The position numbers and the translations under genes were made by a program. From assembly GCF_051201665.1 (NCBI RefSeq), contig NZ_CP179210.1, positions 930,001 to 994,000 on the forward strand: 64,000 nucleotides of DNA, in the 5' to 3' direction. This document shows, in pieces, positions 26,293 through 35,697 of the stretch; position 1 is the first letter of the stretch; each line of letters begins with the position of its first letter. The DNA comes from Psychrobium sp051201665. Its GTDB lineage: Bacteria; Pseudomonadota; Gammaproteobacteria; Enterobacterales; Psychrobiaceae. The notes under the pieces were generated by a model. That model did no database searches and was not told the DNA's origin. It worked only from the letters and a program-made list of their open reading frames with translations.

Positions 26293-26884
26293 TCCTTGCT
26301 TTTACACCATTTTCAAAGGCGTGACGGGTAGGCTTTACTTCACTGATGGTATCAGCAATATCTAACAAAGCACGATGACAAGCACGGCCTGTGATGATGA
26401 CATGTTGCATTGGCGGGCGATTTTTTATCGCTTGAATAACTTCTTCAACGTCAATGTAGTGATAACTAACCATGTAGGTTAATTCATCTAACAAGACGAT
26501 ATCTTGGCTCTCATCAGCGAGCATTTTTTTTGCTTCCTGCCATGCCGCTTGCGCGGCCTTGGTATCCAATTCTTTATCTTGTGTGTTCCAAGTAAACCCG
26601 GTGCCCATCACGCAAAATTCAACGCCAAGTTTCTCAAGAACATTGCGTTCTCCACATGGCCATTGGCCTTTAACAAATTGCACAACACTTGCTGTTTGAC
26701 CATGACCAACAGCGCGTAATACAGTGCCAAAACCAGCAGTACTTTTGCCTTTCCCGTTACCTGTTATAACCATGAATATGCCTTGCTCTTTAGTCGCTTT
26801 TGCAACTTTGGCATCGATACTCTCTTTCAATTTTTGTTGGCGCTGTTGGTGCTTTTGTTTTTTTAATTCGTCATTATCGCTCAT
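26276..26884 (-). CDS. cobO: Cob(I)alamin adenosyltransferase (CobO/BtuR type)
   Basis: 202 residues with a Lys-rich N-terminus, then the P-loop VITGNGKGKSTAGFG (about 39-53), VVQFVKGQW, DIVLLDELTYMV and VIITGRACH, ending FENGVKARIGFDY. It transfers adenosyl from ATP to reduced corrinoids, making the coenzyme form. It lies 27 bp after cobS and overlaps btuF. It belongs to the riboswitch-controlled operon. Confidence 0.95.
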   Translation of the reverse strand: MSDNDELKKQKHQQRQQKLKESIDAKVAKATKEQGIFMVITGNGKGKSTAGFGTVLRAVGHGQTASVVQFVKGQWPCGERNVLEKLGVEFCVMGTGFTWNTQDKELDTKAAQAAWQEAKKMLADESQDIVLLDELTYMVSYHYIDVEEVIQAIKNRPPMQHVIITGRACHRALLDIADTISEVKPTRHAFENGVKARIGFDY

Positions 26885-26911
26885 GGCTAAATCCTTACAT
26901 GTGAAATTGGT

Positions 26912-27715
26912 TTAATGGGTAAAATACGTGAGGAAAGTGAGATAAATAGTCAACTCACTGATTTGCTGGGCTTGGCCTAACAAATCACCTGTATAACCAC
27001 CAAGTTGTTTGTTGTACCACATCACAATTAAGCAGCGACTGACAATCAGCACAGCAATGAAACTTAATGATAACGTGAGTGGTAACAAGGTGAGTGGTAG
27101 TAACCCACTCAATAATAAAATGATAATTTCTGTTGGGCTTTGTTGCTCAGTCATTGGTTTGACTTTACTTGAGTCAATATCTCGGACGTAGGTTTGATTG
27201 AAAATAAGGCTCACCGCCAACACTCGGCTCAAACAATGACTCGATACCAACGCAATAACGATGATATTTAGGCCTAGTATTGGTTCAATTGATAGTTGTG
27301 CCAAGCATACTAACAATTGAAATTTTAACAAAATCGCAAATATCAAAGCCAACGCGCCATAGGTTCCTAAGCGAGAGTCTTTCATGATAGTTAGCTTTTT
27401 TTCGACACTCCAACCGCCACCAAAACCATCCCAAGTGTCTGCCAAGCCGTCTTCATGAAACCCGCCAGTAAGTAACGCACTGGCCATCATCGATAAAATA
27501 ACAGCAATGCTAACAGGCCATAGTAAGCTAGATACTTGCCAAGTCAGTGCTGCAACAACGCCTACCAACAAACCAACAACACCGTAATAACGGCTAGCTT
27601 GATTAAGCCAATGCTGTTTAAAATCGGGAATATCTTTAATCGGCACACGCGTAAAAAAGCCTAAGGCAATGCACCATAAACGCCATTGATGTCGTAACCC
27701 AGTTTCTTTAGACAT
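26912..27715 (-). CDS. cobS: Cobalamin synthase (adenosylcobinamide-GDP ribazoletransferase)
   Basis: 267 residues, an integral membrane enzyme joining adenosylcobinamide-GDP with alpha-ribazole phosphate. Key motifs are LGFFTRVPI near the N-terminus, the acidic FHEDGLADTWDGFGGG (about 91-106) and MKDSRLGTYGALAL, and several membrane segments follow. The start ATG shares a base with the cobT stop (TAATG), showing coupling. Confidence 0.95.
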   Translation of the reverse strand: MSKETGLRHQWRLWCIALGFFTRVPIKDIPDFKQHWLNQASRYYGVVGLLVGVVAALTWQVSSLLWPVSIAVILSMMASALLTGGFHEDGLADTWDGFGGGWSVEKKLTIMKDSRLGTYGALALIFAILLKFQLLVCLAQLSIEPILGLNIIVIALVSSHCLSRVLAVSLIFNQTYVRDIDSSKVKPMTEQQSPTEIIILLLSGLLPLTLLPLTLSLSFIAVLIVSRCLIVMWYNKQLGGYTGDLLGQAQQISELTIYLTFLTYFTH

Positions 27716-28764
27716 TAAGATTGCTCAACGCTAATATTCGCTTGTTCAAAACTCGCCATTTCATTATAAAAAGCCAATGCGCTGCGCAGCAGTGGTAAAG
27801 CCAGCGGGCAGCCGCTACCTTCACCAAGACGTAGGTTAAGATCTAAAATAGGGTAGGCGCTTAGCTCTGTTAATAAAAGCTGGTGGCCAAGCTCTTTCGA
27901 GCAATGGCTGAAAATCATATAGTCACGAACATTGTCTGACATTTTGCAAGCAAGGAGCGCCGCAGCACTTGAGATAAAACCATCGACTAAAATGACTTTA
28001 CCCGCTTCGGCAATCGCGAGCATGGCACCAACCATCTGAGTGATTTCGAAGCCGCCGACTCGTCTTAATATACTTGCTGGGGCACTGATATCGCCGTGGT
28101 GAAGTTGCATGGCATCTGAAATTATTTTCTTTTTCTTAGCAACAGTATCTTCATCAACACCGGTGCCACGACCAACACAGAGGTCAATGTCGTGTTTTGT
28201 AATAAGATGCATAATCGCAGCTGCTGACGTTGTGTTACCGATGCCCATTTCTCCAATGCCAATGACATTTGCGCCAGTAGCAATGGCTTTTACAGCAGCT
28301 TGTTTACCAAAATCAAGACCTTGTTGCAGTTGCTCCTGAGACATTGCTGGCGCTAGGTTAAATGCTTGCGTTGTCGGTGCAATACGCTGTTTGATGAGCA
28401 TTGGATGGTCAGGGTGTTCAATAACAGTGCCGCAATCAACCACATAGAGATTCATATTATTTTGACTACAAAATGCATTAATTGCTGCGCCGCCATGACA
28501 AAAGTTAGCCACCATTTGTCCGGTAACTTCAGGACCAGCGATTGAAACACCTAATTTACTAACGCCATGATCACCTGCAAATACCAATTGGATTGGCTGA
28601 TTAATCAATGGCTTTTCAGCACCTAAAATCAGTGCTAATTGAATCGCCAGTGTTTCCAGTTGTCCTAATGATCCCAAGGGCTTCGTTTTATTATTGATTC
28701 GATGCTCAATCAGGCTTTGCTGTGTTTTATCTAGCGGTGCGATAAAGTCCATGATAAATCTCAT
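27715..28764 (-). CDS. cobT: Nicotinate-nucleotide-dimethylbenzimidazole phosphoribosyltransferase
   Basis: 349 residues (E. coli 359). KTKPLGSLGQLE, VFAGDHGV, FCHGGAAINAF, GIGEMGIGNTTSAAA, VGRGTGVD and GEGSGCPLALPLLRSA all match CobT. It makes alpha-ribazole phosphate for the lower ligand of B12. The catalytic Glu is in the GEGSG region. The start overlaps the btuC stop; an in-frame ATG 12 bp later (MDFIAPL) is an alternative. cobU is not found beside it. Confidence 0.96.
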   Translation of the reverse strand: MRFIMDFIAPLDKTQQSLIEHRINNKTKPLGSLGQLETLAIQLALILGAEKPLINQPIQLVFAGDHGVSKLGVSIAGPEVTGQMVANFCHGGAAINAFCSQNNMNLYVVDCGTVIEHPDHPMLIKQRIAPTTQAFNLAPAMSQEQLQQGLDFGKQAAVKAIATGANVIGIGEMGIGNTTSAAAIMHLITKHDIDLCVGRGTGVDEDTVAKKKKIISDAMQLHHGDISAPASILRRVGGFEITQMVGAMLAIAEAGKVILVDGFISSAAALLACKMSDNVRDYMIFSHCSKELGHQLLLTELSAYPILDLNLRLGEGSGCPLALPLLRSALAFYNEMASFEQANISVEQS

Positions 28765-29765
28765 TAATATTGACGACGTTGTTTAAGAATTAGCAGAAAG
28801 AAAACACTGCCGATGGCACTGGTAATAATGCCTAACGGTACTTCCTGATTGGTGATAAGCGTTCGCGCTGCCAAGTCGATTAAAATCATAAAGGTTGCAC
28901 CAAGCAGGGCAACAATTACGTAGTTATTTAACATCCGCTGGCCTAATGTTAAGCGTACGACATGCGGAATTAAGAGTCCAACGAAGGCAATCCCGCCTGC
29001 ATTTGCAACGATGACTGCGCAAATTAGTGAGCTCAAAATTAGCATCAGCAAACGAACTTTCGATACTGATACACCCAATGTTGTCGCATTCTCATCGCCA
29101 CCAGAGATAGCGAGCACTTGTCTTGAGTAAGCGAAAAAAGCGATGATGCTAGTGCCAATAATAATTGCTGGCCACAATAATTGATCCCATTGTGCTTGAG
29201 AGAAGCTGCCGAGTGTCCAAAACAAAATTGATGCAGCGGCTTGTGGATCGCTTTGATATAAAATCGCACTAGTAGCTGCGCTAAACATGAATGAGCAAGC
29301 AACACCAGCTAGCAGCATGCGTTCAATTTGCTGATAAGTACTGCGCCCGGCAATAAATAACACCATGGTGATGGATAATAATCCACCGATAAATGCGCCA
29401 ATTGGCAGCCACACAATGGCAATGTTGGTTAATACACTGAGCACAACGACGGCGCCAAATGAAGCGCCGGCAGAAATGCCAAATAAGAAGGGATCGGCTA
29501 ACGGATTTCGTGTCACCTGCTGCAATGTCGCTCCGGCGATGGCTAAACCAGCACCAGAGAGTAGTGCCAGCAATATCCGTGGCAATCGAAGTTCTACGAT
29601 GATTTGAGCGATAATAGGATCAACTGTCTGTTCACTCAATGAAGGAAATAATGCGTAAACCACATCCGAAAACGAGACTGAAATCGCACCAAAACTTAAG
29701 GCGACGATAATAGAAGTGATGCAAGAAAAAGCGAGTAATGCAATGATAAGTAGCGTTTTAGTCAT
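28764..29765 (-). CDS. btuC: Vitamin B12 ABC transporter permease
   Basis: 333 residues from the ATG at 29765 (MTKTLLIIALLAF), which overlaps the btuD stop. The open frame extends 58 codons further upstream into btuD but lacks support. About ten membrane segments of the FecCD/BtuC family are present, including LPRILLALLSGAGLAIAGAT, RNPLADPFLFGISAGAS and GGIAFVGLLIPHVVR. With BtuD and BtuF it imports B12 across the inner membrane. Confidence 0.94.
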   Translation of the reverse strand: MTKTLLIIALLAFSCITSIIVALSFGAISVSFSDVVYALFPSLSEQTVDPIIAQIIVELRLPRILLALLSGAGLAIAGATLQQVTRNPLADPFLFGISAGASFGAVVVLSVLTNIAIVWLPIGAFIGGLLSITMVLFIAGRSTYQQIERMLLAGVACSFMFSAATSAILYQSDPQAAASILFWTLGSFSQAQWDQLLWPAIIIGTSIIAFFAYSRQVLAISGGDENATTLGVSVSKVRLLMLILSSLICAVIVANAGGIAFVGLLIPHVVRLTLGQRMLNNYVIVALLGATFMILIDLAARTLITNQEVPLGIITSAIGSVFFLLILKQRRQY

Positions 29766-30558
29766 GGTTTGAAGACTCGCTAAACAATAAATGTGGGCGT
29801 TTATGCTTCGGGTGTTCAATGACATCAACGTTGACTTGATAAATGTCACTGATCCGCGCTGGTGTGAGAACCTCCTGAGGCGATCCTTGAATAACGACTT
29901 TACCGTTGTCGACCAATATAATCTCATCACAGCATGCACTGGCCATATTTAAATCATGCAAGGATACAATAACGCTACAACCAAGTTGCTGAACGCGCTT
30001 TAGTAAATCTAGTTGATAATGAATGTCTAAATGATTAGTTGGCTCGTCCATGATTAATAATTGATTGGCTAGACTATTTTTATAGCCTAATTGAACAATA
30101 GCACGGGCTATTAATACTCGTTGCTGTTCACCACCTGATAATGTTTCAAAATCATTATTTTGCAAATCCGTTAAATCTAATTGCTCAATGGCTGAATGAA
30201 TAAGTGCATGATCGCTGGCCTTGGTATTTTCAAAGAGCTTTTTATGAGGAATAAGCCCCATAGCAACGACGTCTTTCACTTGATAAGGCATGGGGGCATT
30301 AGATTGACTCACAACAGCAACTTGTTTTGCGACATCGATTGCCGATTGTTGCCAAATGTCACAACCATTAAGTGTTACGCTGCCAGTACTTGGCGTGATA
30401 ACGCGATATAAACTGCGTAATAAACTGGTTTTTCCACTGCCATTAACGCCAATGACACCGACGAATTCTCCCTTTTCAATACTAAAAGAGATGTCATCAA
30501 GTATGATTTTATTGTTGATGTGCCAGCTAAGCTGATGGACGTCGATGATTGATGACAT
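29758..30558 (-). CDS. btuD: Vitamin B12 ABC transporter ATPase
   Basis: 266 residues: Walker A GVNGSGKTSLL (near 37-47), signature LSGGEQQRVLIAR, Walker B LLIMDEPTNHLDI and switch His in SLHDLNMA. The C-terminal extension (ISDIYQVNVDVIEHPKHKRP) is typical of iron/B12 importers. It is the first gene of the riboswitch-led operon; the next gene overlaps its end. Its substrate is taken from context (btuC, btuF and cob genes). Confidence 0.92.
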   Translation of the reverse strand: MSSIIDVHQLSWHINNKIILDDISFSIEKGEFVGVIGVNGSGKTSLLRSLYRVITPSTGSVTLNGCDIWQQSAIDVAKQVAVVSQSNAPMPYQVKDVVAMGLIPHKKLFENTKASDHALIHSAIEQLDLTDLQNNDFETLSGGEQQRVLIARAIVQLGYKNSLANQLLIMDEPTNHLDIHYQLDLLKRVQQLGCSVIVSLHDLNMASACCDEIILVDNGKVVIQGSPQEVLTPARISDIYQVNVDVIEHPKHKRPHLLFSESSNHD

Positions 30559-30654
30559 AGTGATTTAGACGCGTAAGCAGAATCTGCCTTGTTGATGCGG
30601 CAGAGAGTCGCTCACACAAGTACTCCGCTTGAAATAAGGTAAATAGTAAATCAA

Positions 30655-30800
30655 TGTTGGTATCTGGCTTGGGATAACGTGCTCATATTATTGAGCAGCT
30701 AACGTCACAGTTGCGGGTACAGCCAAGGAGTATCACCTTGTTCCCAAACATCAATCACCGCCATTATCGGCGATTTTCATGCCTATGCAAGCTTTTATCC
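30655..30800 (-). promoter_or_regulatory. Cobalamin riboswitch of the btuD-btuC-cobTSO-btuF operon
   Basis: Read on the minus strand: GGGAACAAGGTGATACTCC, then TTGGCTGTACCCGCAACTGT (the conserved B12 box), and the 3' part CCCAAGCCAGATACC, as in the cobalamin riboswitch family. It lies about 100 nt before btuD. A TCTGCC...GGCAGA hairpin in that gap (near 30575-30605) may be the expression platform. Ends are approximate. Confidence 0.9.
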
Positions 30801-30821
30801 TTCGTTGAGGTTTACTCAAAT

Positions 30822-31480
30822 TCACGAAGGCCAAAGCAACATCGGATAATACTTATTATTATCAACGGTTGTTTGAATTTTCACGACAGCAGCGAAATCT
30901 ATTTTAAGGGCAGTAATACCAATTGCATTAAATATTTGCCCACTTGTACTTGTTAAAATTAACTAAAATGGCGTTGCTCTCAATCCTAATAGCCAGCTAT
31001 TAGTCAATCGAGCGCCTTGTTTTAGCTGATTTTCTCTACGCACAACAAGATCACTTACTTAATGCAATTGGTATTAATAGACGCCGCCAAGCCTTATCTA
31101 TTCGTTGCTGGAAGTCACTTAATTGTTCACCGTTTGGCACGGTGACATCCCAGGGGGTACGCCAAAACTTATCCATTTGTGTTGGGGGATTGTTGATAAA
31201 GTTCGTCAAAGGGGTGTCCATCCCAATCACCAAAATTCATTTCTGCAATTTGTTGCTCAATTGACAGTGGCACTTGCCATTGTGATGCAATAGTTTGTGC
31301 CATGATAAAACAACGCTGTAACGGAGAAGTCACTGTGCAATCTATATCGCTTAACTTGCTCGCAGCATTCAGCATTTGCTGTTTACCAAGTCTAGATAAG
31401 GCAACATCTGTTGCACCATTAAGGTTTTTAGGGGCAACTGTTTCACCATGACGTAATAAAGTGATAGTAAATTGCTGCAT
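30822..31480 (-). pseudogene. cobC: Alpha-ribazole phosphatase (CobC-like), disrupted
   Basis: The N-terminal 100 codons are those of a histidine phosphatase (ITLLRHGETV, SPLQRCFIMAQTIA, EMNFGDWDG). A frameshift at the C5 run near 31188 passes into the frame coding WDVTVPNGEQLSDFQQRI up to AWRRLL, where MITE copy D is inserted. Beyond the element, ALKIDFAAVVKIQTTV and PMLLWPS remain before the stop at 30822. About 40 residues, including the second catalytic His motif, are missing at the insertion, so a deletion accompanied it. CobC removes phosphate from alpha-ribazole phosphate or cobalamin phosphate. The gene is inactive here. Confidence 0.88.
30916..31074 (+). mobile_element. MITE family 1, copy D, inside cobC
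   Basis: Complete 159-bp consensus copy, same orientation as the others. The flanking cobC halves do not rejoin, showing loss of host sequence at the site. Confidence 0.95.
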
Positions 31481-31623
31481 GTGAATTCCTTAAATTAGTA
31501 ATTTTATTACATAAATCACAGCTTTTTACTGGATTATCCGTTATAAAGTTACCATAATCGTAAAAAACAGGCTCAGTGAAAGCCATTTAGTCAAACTGTG
31601 CGTTGACAGGAGAATACAACCCC

Positions 31624-33273
31624 ATGAAAAATCGTCAAGCGTTACCTAGCTGGAAGTTTCTTACACAACATGCTGTTGAGATGAAGTCAAAACATCTTAA
31701 TAACCTTTTTGCAGGAGACAAGCAGCGCTTTGATAAATTTTCAATCAAGCTGCCACACCTATTGTTCGATTATTCAAAGAATTTGGTGACTGACGAAACC
31801 ATGGCGAGATTAATTAACTTAGCGAAAGAATGCGATATTGAAGATTGGCGCGAACGTATGCTAAGTGGGGAAAAAATAAACCAAACAGAGCAACGTGCTG
31901 TGTTACATACGGCGCTACGTGATCGCAGCGGAAACGATTTAATTGTTGATGGTGAGAATGTTACACAGACAATTAATGTTGAGCTTGAGAAAATGGAAGC
32001 CTTTGTAAGAAAAGTACGTCAAGGCGATTGGAAAGGTTATAGCGGTAAACGTATCACTGACGTTGTAAATATTGGGGTTGGTGGTTCAAACCTTGGTCCA
32101 CAAATGGTGACCGAAGCATTAAAGCATCACAATGACAGCACGGTTAATGTTCACTACATTTCAAATGTCGATGGTGCGCAAATTGCCGAAGTATTACGTC
32201 CGTTGAACCCTGAAAACGTGCTATTCATTGTTTCTAGCAAAACTTTTACCACCACTGAGACAATTACCAATGCGAAGACTGCACGCGCTTGGTTAACGTC
32301 GTCTTCGTTTGATGATGAAGCGGTGAAGCATCATTTTGTCGCCGTAACGTCTAACCTTGAAAATGCTACGGCATTTGGAATTCACCCTGATAACTTATTC
32401 TCTATGTGGGATTGGGTTGGTGGACGTTTCTCATTGTGGTCGGCGATTGGTTTGCCAATCGCGTTAGATATGGGCTTTGAAAAATTCATGCAGTTGCTAG
32501 AAGGCGCTCATGAAATGGATCAGCATTTCATTGAAACGCCGCTCGAGCAAAATACGCCAGTGATTTTAGCGCTAATTAGCCTATGGAATACCACCTTCTT
32601 AGGTTGCCAATCGCAAGCTATTTTACCGTATGATCAAACCCTTCATATGCTGGCGGCGTATTTGCAACAGGCAGAAATGGAATCTAATGGTAAGTCTGTA
32701 AGCTGGATGGGTGAAGATATTGAATATCAAACCGTGCCTTCAATTTGGGGCGGTGTTGGTATTAATGGACAACATGCGTTCTATCAATATTTGCATCAAA
32801 GTAAGAACGTTATTCCAGCAGATTTTATCGGTTCAATTGAAAGTACAACGCCAGTGAAAGGGCATCATGAAACGTTAATGAGTAACTTTTTCGCTCAAAC
32901 GGAAGCATTGATGTGTGGTGTGAATGAACAGCAGGTTCGTGAAGATTTAAAAGCGAAAGGGCGTACTCAAGCTTATATCGACAAACTGGCGCCGCATAAG
33001 GTACATCAAGGTAACCGTCCTACTAATACCATTTTGCTCGACAGAATTGATCCTAAAAGCATGGGATCGCTAATTGCGTTATATGAACATAAGATTTTTG
33101 TGCAAGGTATTATTTTGCAAATTTGTTCATTTGACCAATGGGGCGTCGAATTGGGAAAAGGCTTAGCTGTTAAGATCCAAGCAGAATTAGCGCAGGATGG
33201 CGAAGTGGGTGAACATGATTCATCAACGACTAATCTCATCAATTATTACAAAGAAATGCGATACGGAAGCTAA
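31624..33273 (+). CDS. pgi: Glucose-6-phosphate isomerase
   Basis: 549 residues from the ATG at 31624 (MKNRQALPSWKFL), exactly the E. coli length; AGGAG is 10 bp upstream. The motifs VNIGVGGSNLGPQM, VSSKTFTTTET, GRFSLWSAIGLPIAL and the C-terminal GVELGKGLA match Pgi. It interconverts glucose-6-phosphate and fructose-6-phosphate in glycolysis and gluconeogenesis. Single gene with its own terminator. Confidence 0.98.
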   Translation: MKNRQALPSWKFLTQHAVEMKSKHLNNLFAGDKQRFDKFSIKLPHLLFDYSKNLVTDETMARLINLAKECDIEDWRERMLSGEKINQTEQRAVLHTALRDRSGNDLIVDGENVTQTINVELEKMEAFVRKVRQGDWKGYSGKRITDVVNIGVGGSNLGPQMVTEALKHHNDSTVNVHYISNVDGAQIAEVLRPLNPENVLFIVSSKTFTTTETITNAKTARAWLTSSSFDDEAVKHHFVAVTSNLENATAFGIHPDNLFSMWDWVGGRFSLWSAIGLPIALDMGFEKFMQLLEGAHEMDQHFIETPLEQNTPVILALISLWNTTFLGCQSQAILPYDQTLHMLAAYLQQAEMESNGKSVSWMGEDIEYQTVPSIWGGVGINGQHAFYQYLHQSKNVIPADFIGSIESTTPVKGHHETLMSNFFAQTEALMCGVNEQQVREDLKAKGRTQAYIDKLAPHKVHQGNRPTNTILLDRIDPKSMGSLIALYEHKIFVQGIILQICSFDQWGVELGKGLAVKIQAELAQDGEVGEHDSSTTNLINYYKEMRYGS

Positions 33274-33276
33274 ATT

Positions 33277-33316
33277 AAAAACGCCGCTATGACTGTGAAG
33301 TTATAGCGGCGTTTTG
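33277..33316. terminator. Bidirectional terminator between pgi and the PilZ-like gene
   Basis: An 11-bp stem AACGCCGCTAT / ATAGCGGCGTT with T runs on the right for pgi and A runs on the left for the leftward gene. Confidence 0.85.
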
Positions 33317-33655
33317 TTATTCGTCAATGGGTTGTTGTAATGTCAACATATTGCATAAAACGGTATATTGTTCTTGATTTAGCGGATCAAATTTGATGAC
33401 TGAATTGCGCAAACTTGAGCTCATAATTGTGCTTTGGATTTCCACTCGTTGATCTTTGCTGTTAAAAAGGCTGACTCTCACCCGATTATTTTTTAGCTCA
33501 CTAAAGTTACTATTAACTTTAATACCTCCTAAATTTATTTCATACTCATCGCAAAATTCGGGTACGCCCTGTTCTGTATAAACTATGGCTTCGATATGAT
33601 CGGCATTTCGAACCGCAACGCGAACACCTTCACGACGACAATCTTGTTCTGGCAT
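33317..33655 (-). CDS. PilZ-like domain protein
   Basis: 112 residues from the ATG at 33655 (MPEQDCRREGVRVAVR), with GGAGG 8 bp upstream; an upstream TTG or ATG is less likely. RREGVR near the N-terminus and EINLGGIKV in the middle resemble the RxxxR and (D/N)xSxxG c-di-GMP motifs of PilZ, with the Ser replaced by Leu. It may therefore be a degenerate PilZ domain binding c-di-GMP weakly or not at all. Single gene. Confidence 0.65.
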   Translation of the reverse strand: MPEQDCRREGVRVAVRNADHIEAIVYTEQGVPEFCDEYEINLGGIKVNSNFSELKNNRVRVSLFNSKDQRVEIQSTIMSSSLRNSVIKFDPLNQEQYTVLCNMLTLQQPIDE

Positions 33656-33871
33656 GTGCCCCTCCAATAGATGCTTCACTTATTGATTAATAGTAGACAA
33701 CAATTTAAATATCGTGGTGTTTTTTTACTTTTGTTGGTTGTTTTTTGTTCAGGCTGATGGGTTGAGTTCAAAGATTAACATTGCAGACTGGTAACAAATT
33801 TGGGTAAATGATAGATTGTGAAAAATTTGCGAGCTAAATTCGCAACATAATAATATTGAGAATAATGAGTA

Positions 33872-35515
33872 ATGAGTCTAACTACACGTCAAGCTAGCGC
33901 TACCCAAGATAGCCTACTTCGGGTCTTCACTGTCCCAGAAGAGAAGGAATCGACGTTAAGTAGAGTTGAGCAAGAGATTTCTGAAAACCTCGAAGGTTTT
34001 TTACAATCTCATATTGTGGCAGTCGAAAAAGATCTTGCCGAAGTTGAAAAAGACTTCGCCGATGCAACTATTCCTAGTGATCCTATTTTTGTGTCACAAC
34101 AAGCTGATTTTCTATTAGAAAAGTTAGTAGCGCACTCTGTTCATACCGCCTCTCCAAGTTTTGTTGGGCACATGACATCGGCGTTACCTTATTTTATGTT
34201 GCCGTTATCAAAAATTATGATTGCGTTAAATCAGAATTTGGTAAAAACCGAAACTTCAAAATCATTCACGCCGCTAGAGCGCCAAGTTATTGGTATGTTA
34301 CATCGTCTTGTTTATAACAGTGATGATGGTTTTTATGACACCTTTATGCACGACCAAAACCATGCACTAGGGGCATTTTGTTCTGGTGGTACAGTCGCTA
34401 ATATCACCGCACTGTGGGCTGCGCGTAATAATGCGTTTGCACCTACTGAAGATTATCCAGGCATCCAAAAGACGGGATTAATGGGGGGCTTACTTCATTA
34501 TGGTTATCGCGGCGCTGCTATTTTAGTGAGTGAGCGCGGTCATTATTCTTTGAAGAAGACTGCCGATGTATTGGGGTTAGGGACTGATAATATTATTGCC
34601 GTGCCAACCAATGACAATAACCAAATTTGTTTGACGTCGCTTGGTGAGAAATGCCAAGAGCTTGTTGATAATAAAATTAAGATCCTAGCCTTGGTTGGTG
34701 TTGCTGGTACGACAGAAACAGGAACCGTTGATCCCCTTAATGACATGGCCGATATTGCTGAGCAATATAATTGTCATTTTCATGTTGATGGGGCGTGGGG
34801 CGCGCCAACATTATTTTCTAAGAAATATGCGCCACTGCTCGCAGGTATTGAACGTGCAGATTCAGTAACTATTGACGCTCATAAACAACTTTATGTGCCA
34901 ATGGGGGCGGGAATTGTTGTCTTTAAATCACCATCAGTATTGAGCGGTGTAGAGCATCACGCTAATTATATTATTCGTAAAGGCTCTAAAGATTTAGGCA
35001 GTAAAACACTCGAAGGTTCACGCCCTGGTATGGCAATGCTTGTGCACTCTGGACTCAAGATTCTTGGCCGAAGTGGTTATGAACTGCTCATTGAGGAAGG
35101 TATTAACAAAACTCATCGATTTGCAGCAATGATTAAAAACCATTCTGAATTTGAATTGTGTAATGAGCCAACGCTTAACATCTTAACCTATCGTTACTGC
35201 CCACAATGGGTGACTGAACATTTAAAAACGTGTGATGAAGCGTCTAGAATTGCGATTAATGAACTATTAAATCGCTTTACTAAGTACTTACAAAAAATTC
35301 AACGTGGGCATGGTAAAGCATTTGTATCACGTACCAAGTTGACGCCATCTTATTACCAATACCAATCAATTATTGTGTTTCGTGTTGTGTTAGCTAATCC
35401 GTTAACAAGCGATGATATCTTAGCGGATATTCTAGCTGAGCAAGTGGTATTGGCTAATGATGATAATGAGCACACCTTTATGTCTCAATTACGCGCATTA
35501 GTTGATGCGGATTAA
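33872..35515 (+). CDS. panP: Pyridoxal-dependent aspartate 1-decarboxylase
   Basis: 547 residues of the group II PLP decarboxylases. FCSGGTVANITALWAARN, HFHVDGAWGAP and the PLP-binding Lys in TIDAHKQLYVPMG are visible. Vibrio, Shewanella and Colwellia relatives use this enzyme (PanP) instead of PanD to make beta-alanine for CoA synthesis; glutamate decarboxylase is the usual mis-annotation. The ATG follows a weak AATAATGAG region. Its TAA stop overlaps the first base of a hairpin element. Confidence 0.88.
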   Translation: MSLTTRQASATQDSLLRVFTVPEEKESTLSRVEQEISENLEGFLQSHIVAVEKDLAEVEKDFADATIPSDPIFVSQQADFLLEKLVAHSVHTASPSFVGHMTSALPYFMLPLSKIMIALNQNLVKTETSKSFTPLERQVIGMLHRLVYNSDDGFYDTFMHDQNHALGAFCSGGTVANITALWAARNNAFAPTEDYPGIQKTGLMGGLLHYGYRGAAILVSERGHYSLKKTADVLGLGTDNIIAVPTNDNNQICLTSLGEKCQELVDNKIKILALVGVAGTTETGTVDPLNDMADIAEQYNCHFHVDGAWGAPTLFSKKYAPLLAGIERADSVTIDAHKQLYVPMGAGIVVFKSPSVLSGVEHHANYIIRKGSKDLGSKTLEGSRPGMAMLVHSGLKILGRSGYELLIEEGINKTHRFAAMIKNHSEFELCNEPTLNILTYRYCPQWVTEHLKTCDEASRIAINELLNRFTKYLQKIQRGHGKAFVSRTKLTPSYYQYQSIIVFRVVLANPLTSDDILADILAEQVVLANDDNEHTFMSQLRALVDAD

Positions 35516-35676
35516 TACCAACCTAGGAAAATATCTGATCATTTTTAACGGCCTAAATAGATGATAACTGCGTTATTTATTCTCTATGTAGAATAACTAC
35601 ATACGAGAATAAATGCCTTGTTCTAATCAATTTATTCTCGTAAAAAAGTAGACCATCTACTTACCTAGATTGGTAT
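35515..35676. mobile_element. Hairpin MITE with ATACCAACCTAGG ends (162 bp, single copy)
   Basis: The left end ATACCAACCTAGG and the right end (reverse complement ATACCAATCTAGG) are imperfect inverted repeats. The centre folds as ATTTATTCTC-TATGTAG / CTACATA-CGAGAATAAAT. It lies between the convergent panP and slt genes and may act as their shared transcription end. It has the same ATACC ends as MITE family 1 but a different interior. Confidence 0.75.
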
Positions 35677-35697
35677 AACTTACCCAATCTGCTGCAT

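Noticed and set aside
28764..29939. Long version of btuC starting at 29939
   Set aside because: The extra 58 codons lie inside btuD and have no membrane or family likeness; the start at 29765 matches BtuC length.
30711..30956. Plus-strand frame running through the second riboswitch into the MITE
   Set aside because: It overlaps the antisense of a clear riboswitch and ends in the repeat; no coding character.
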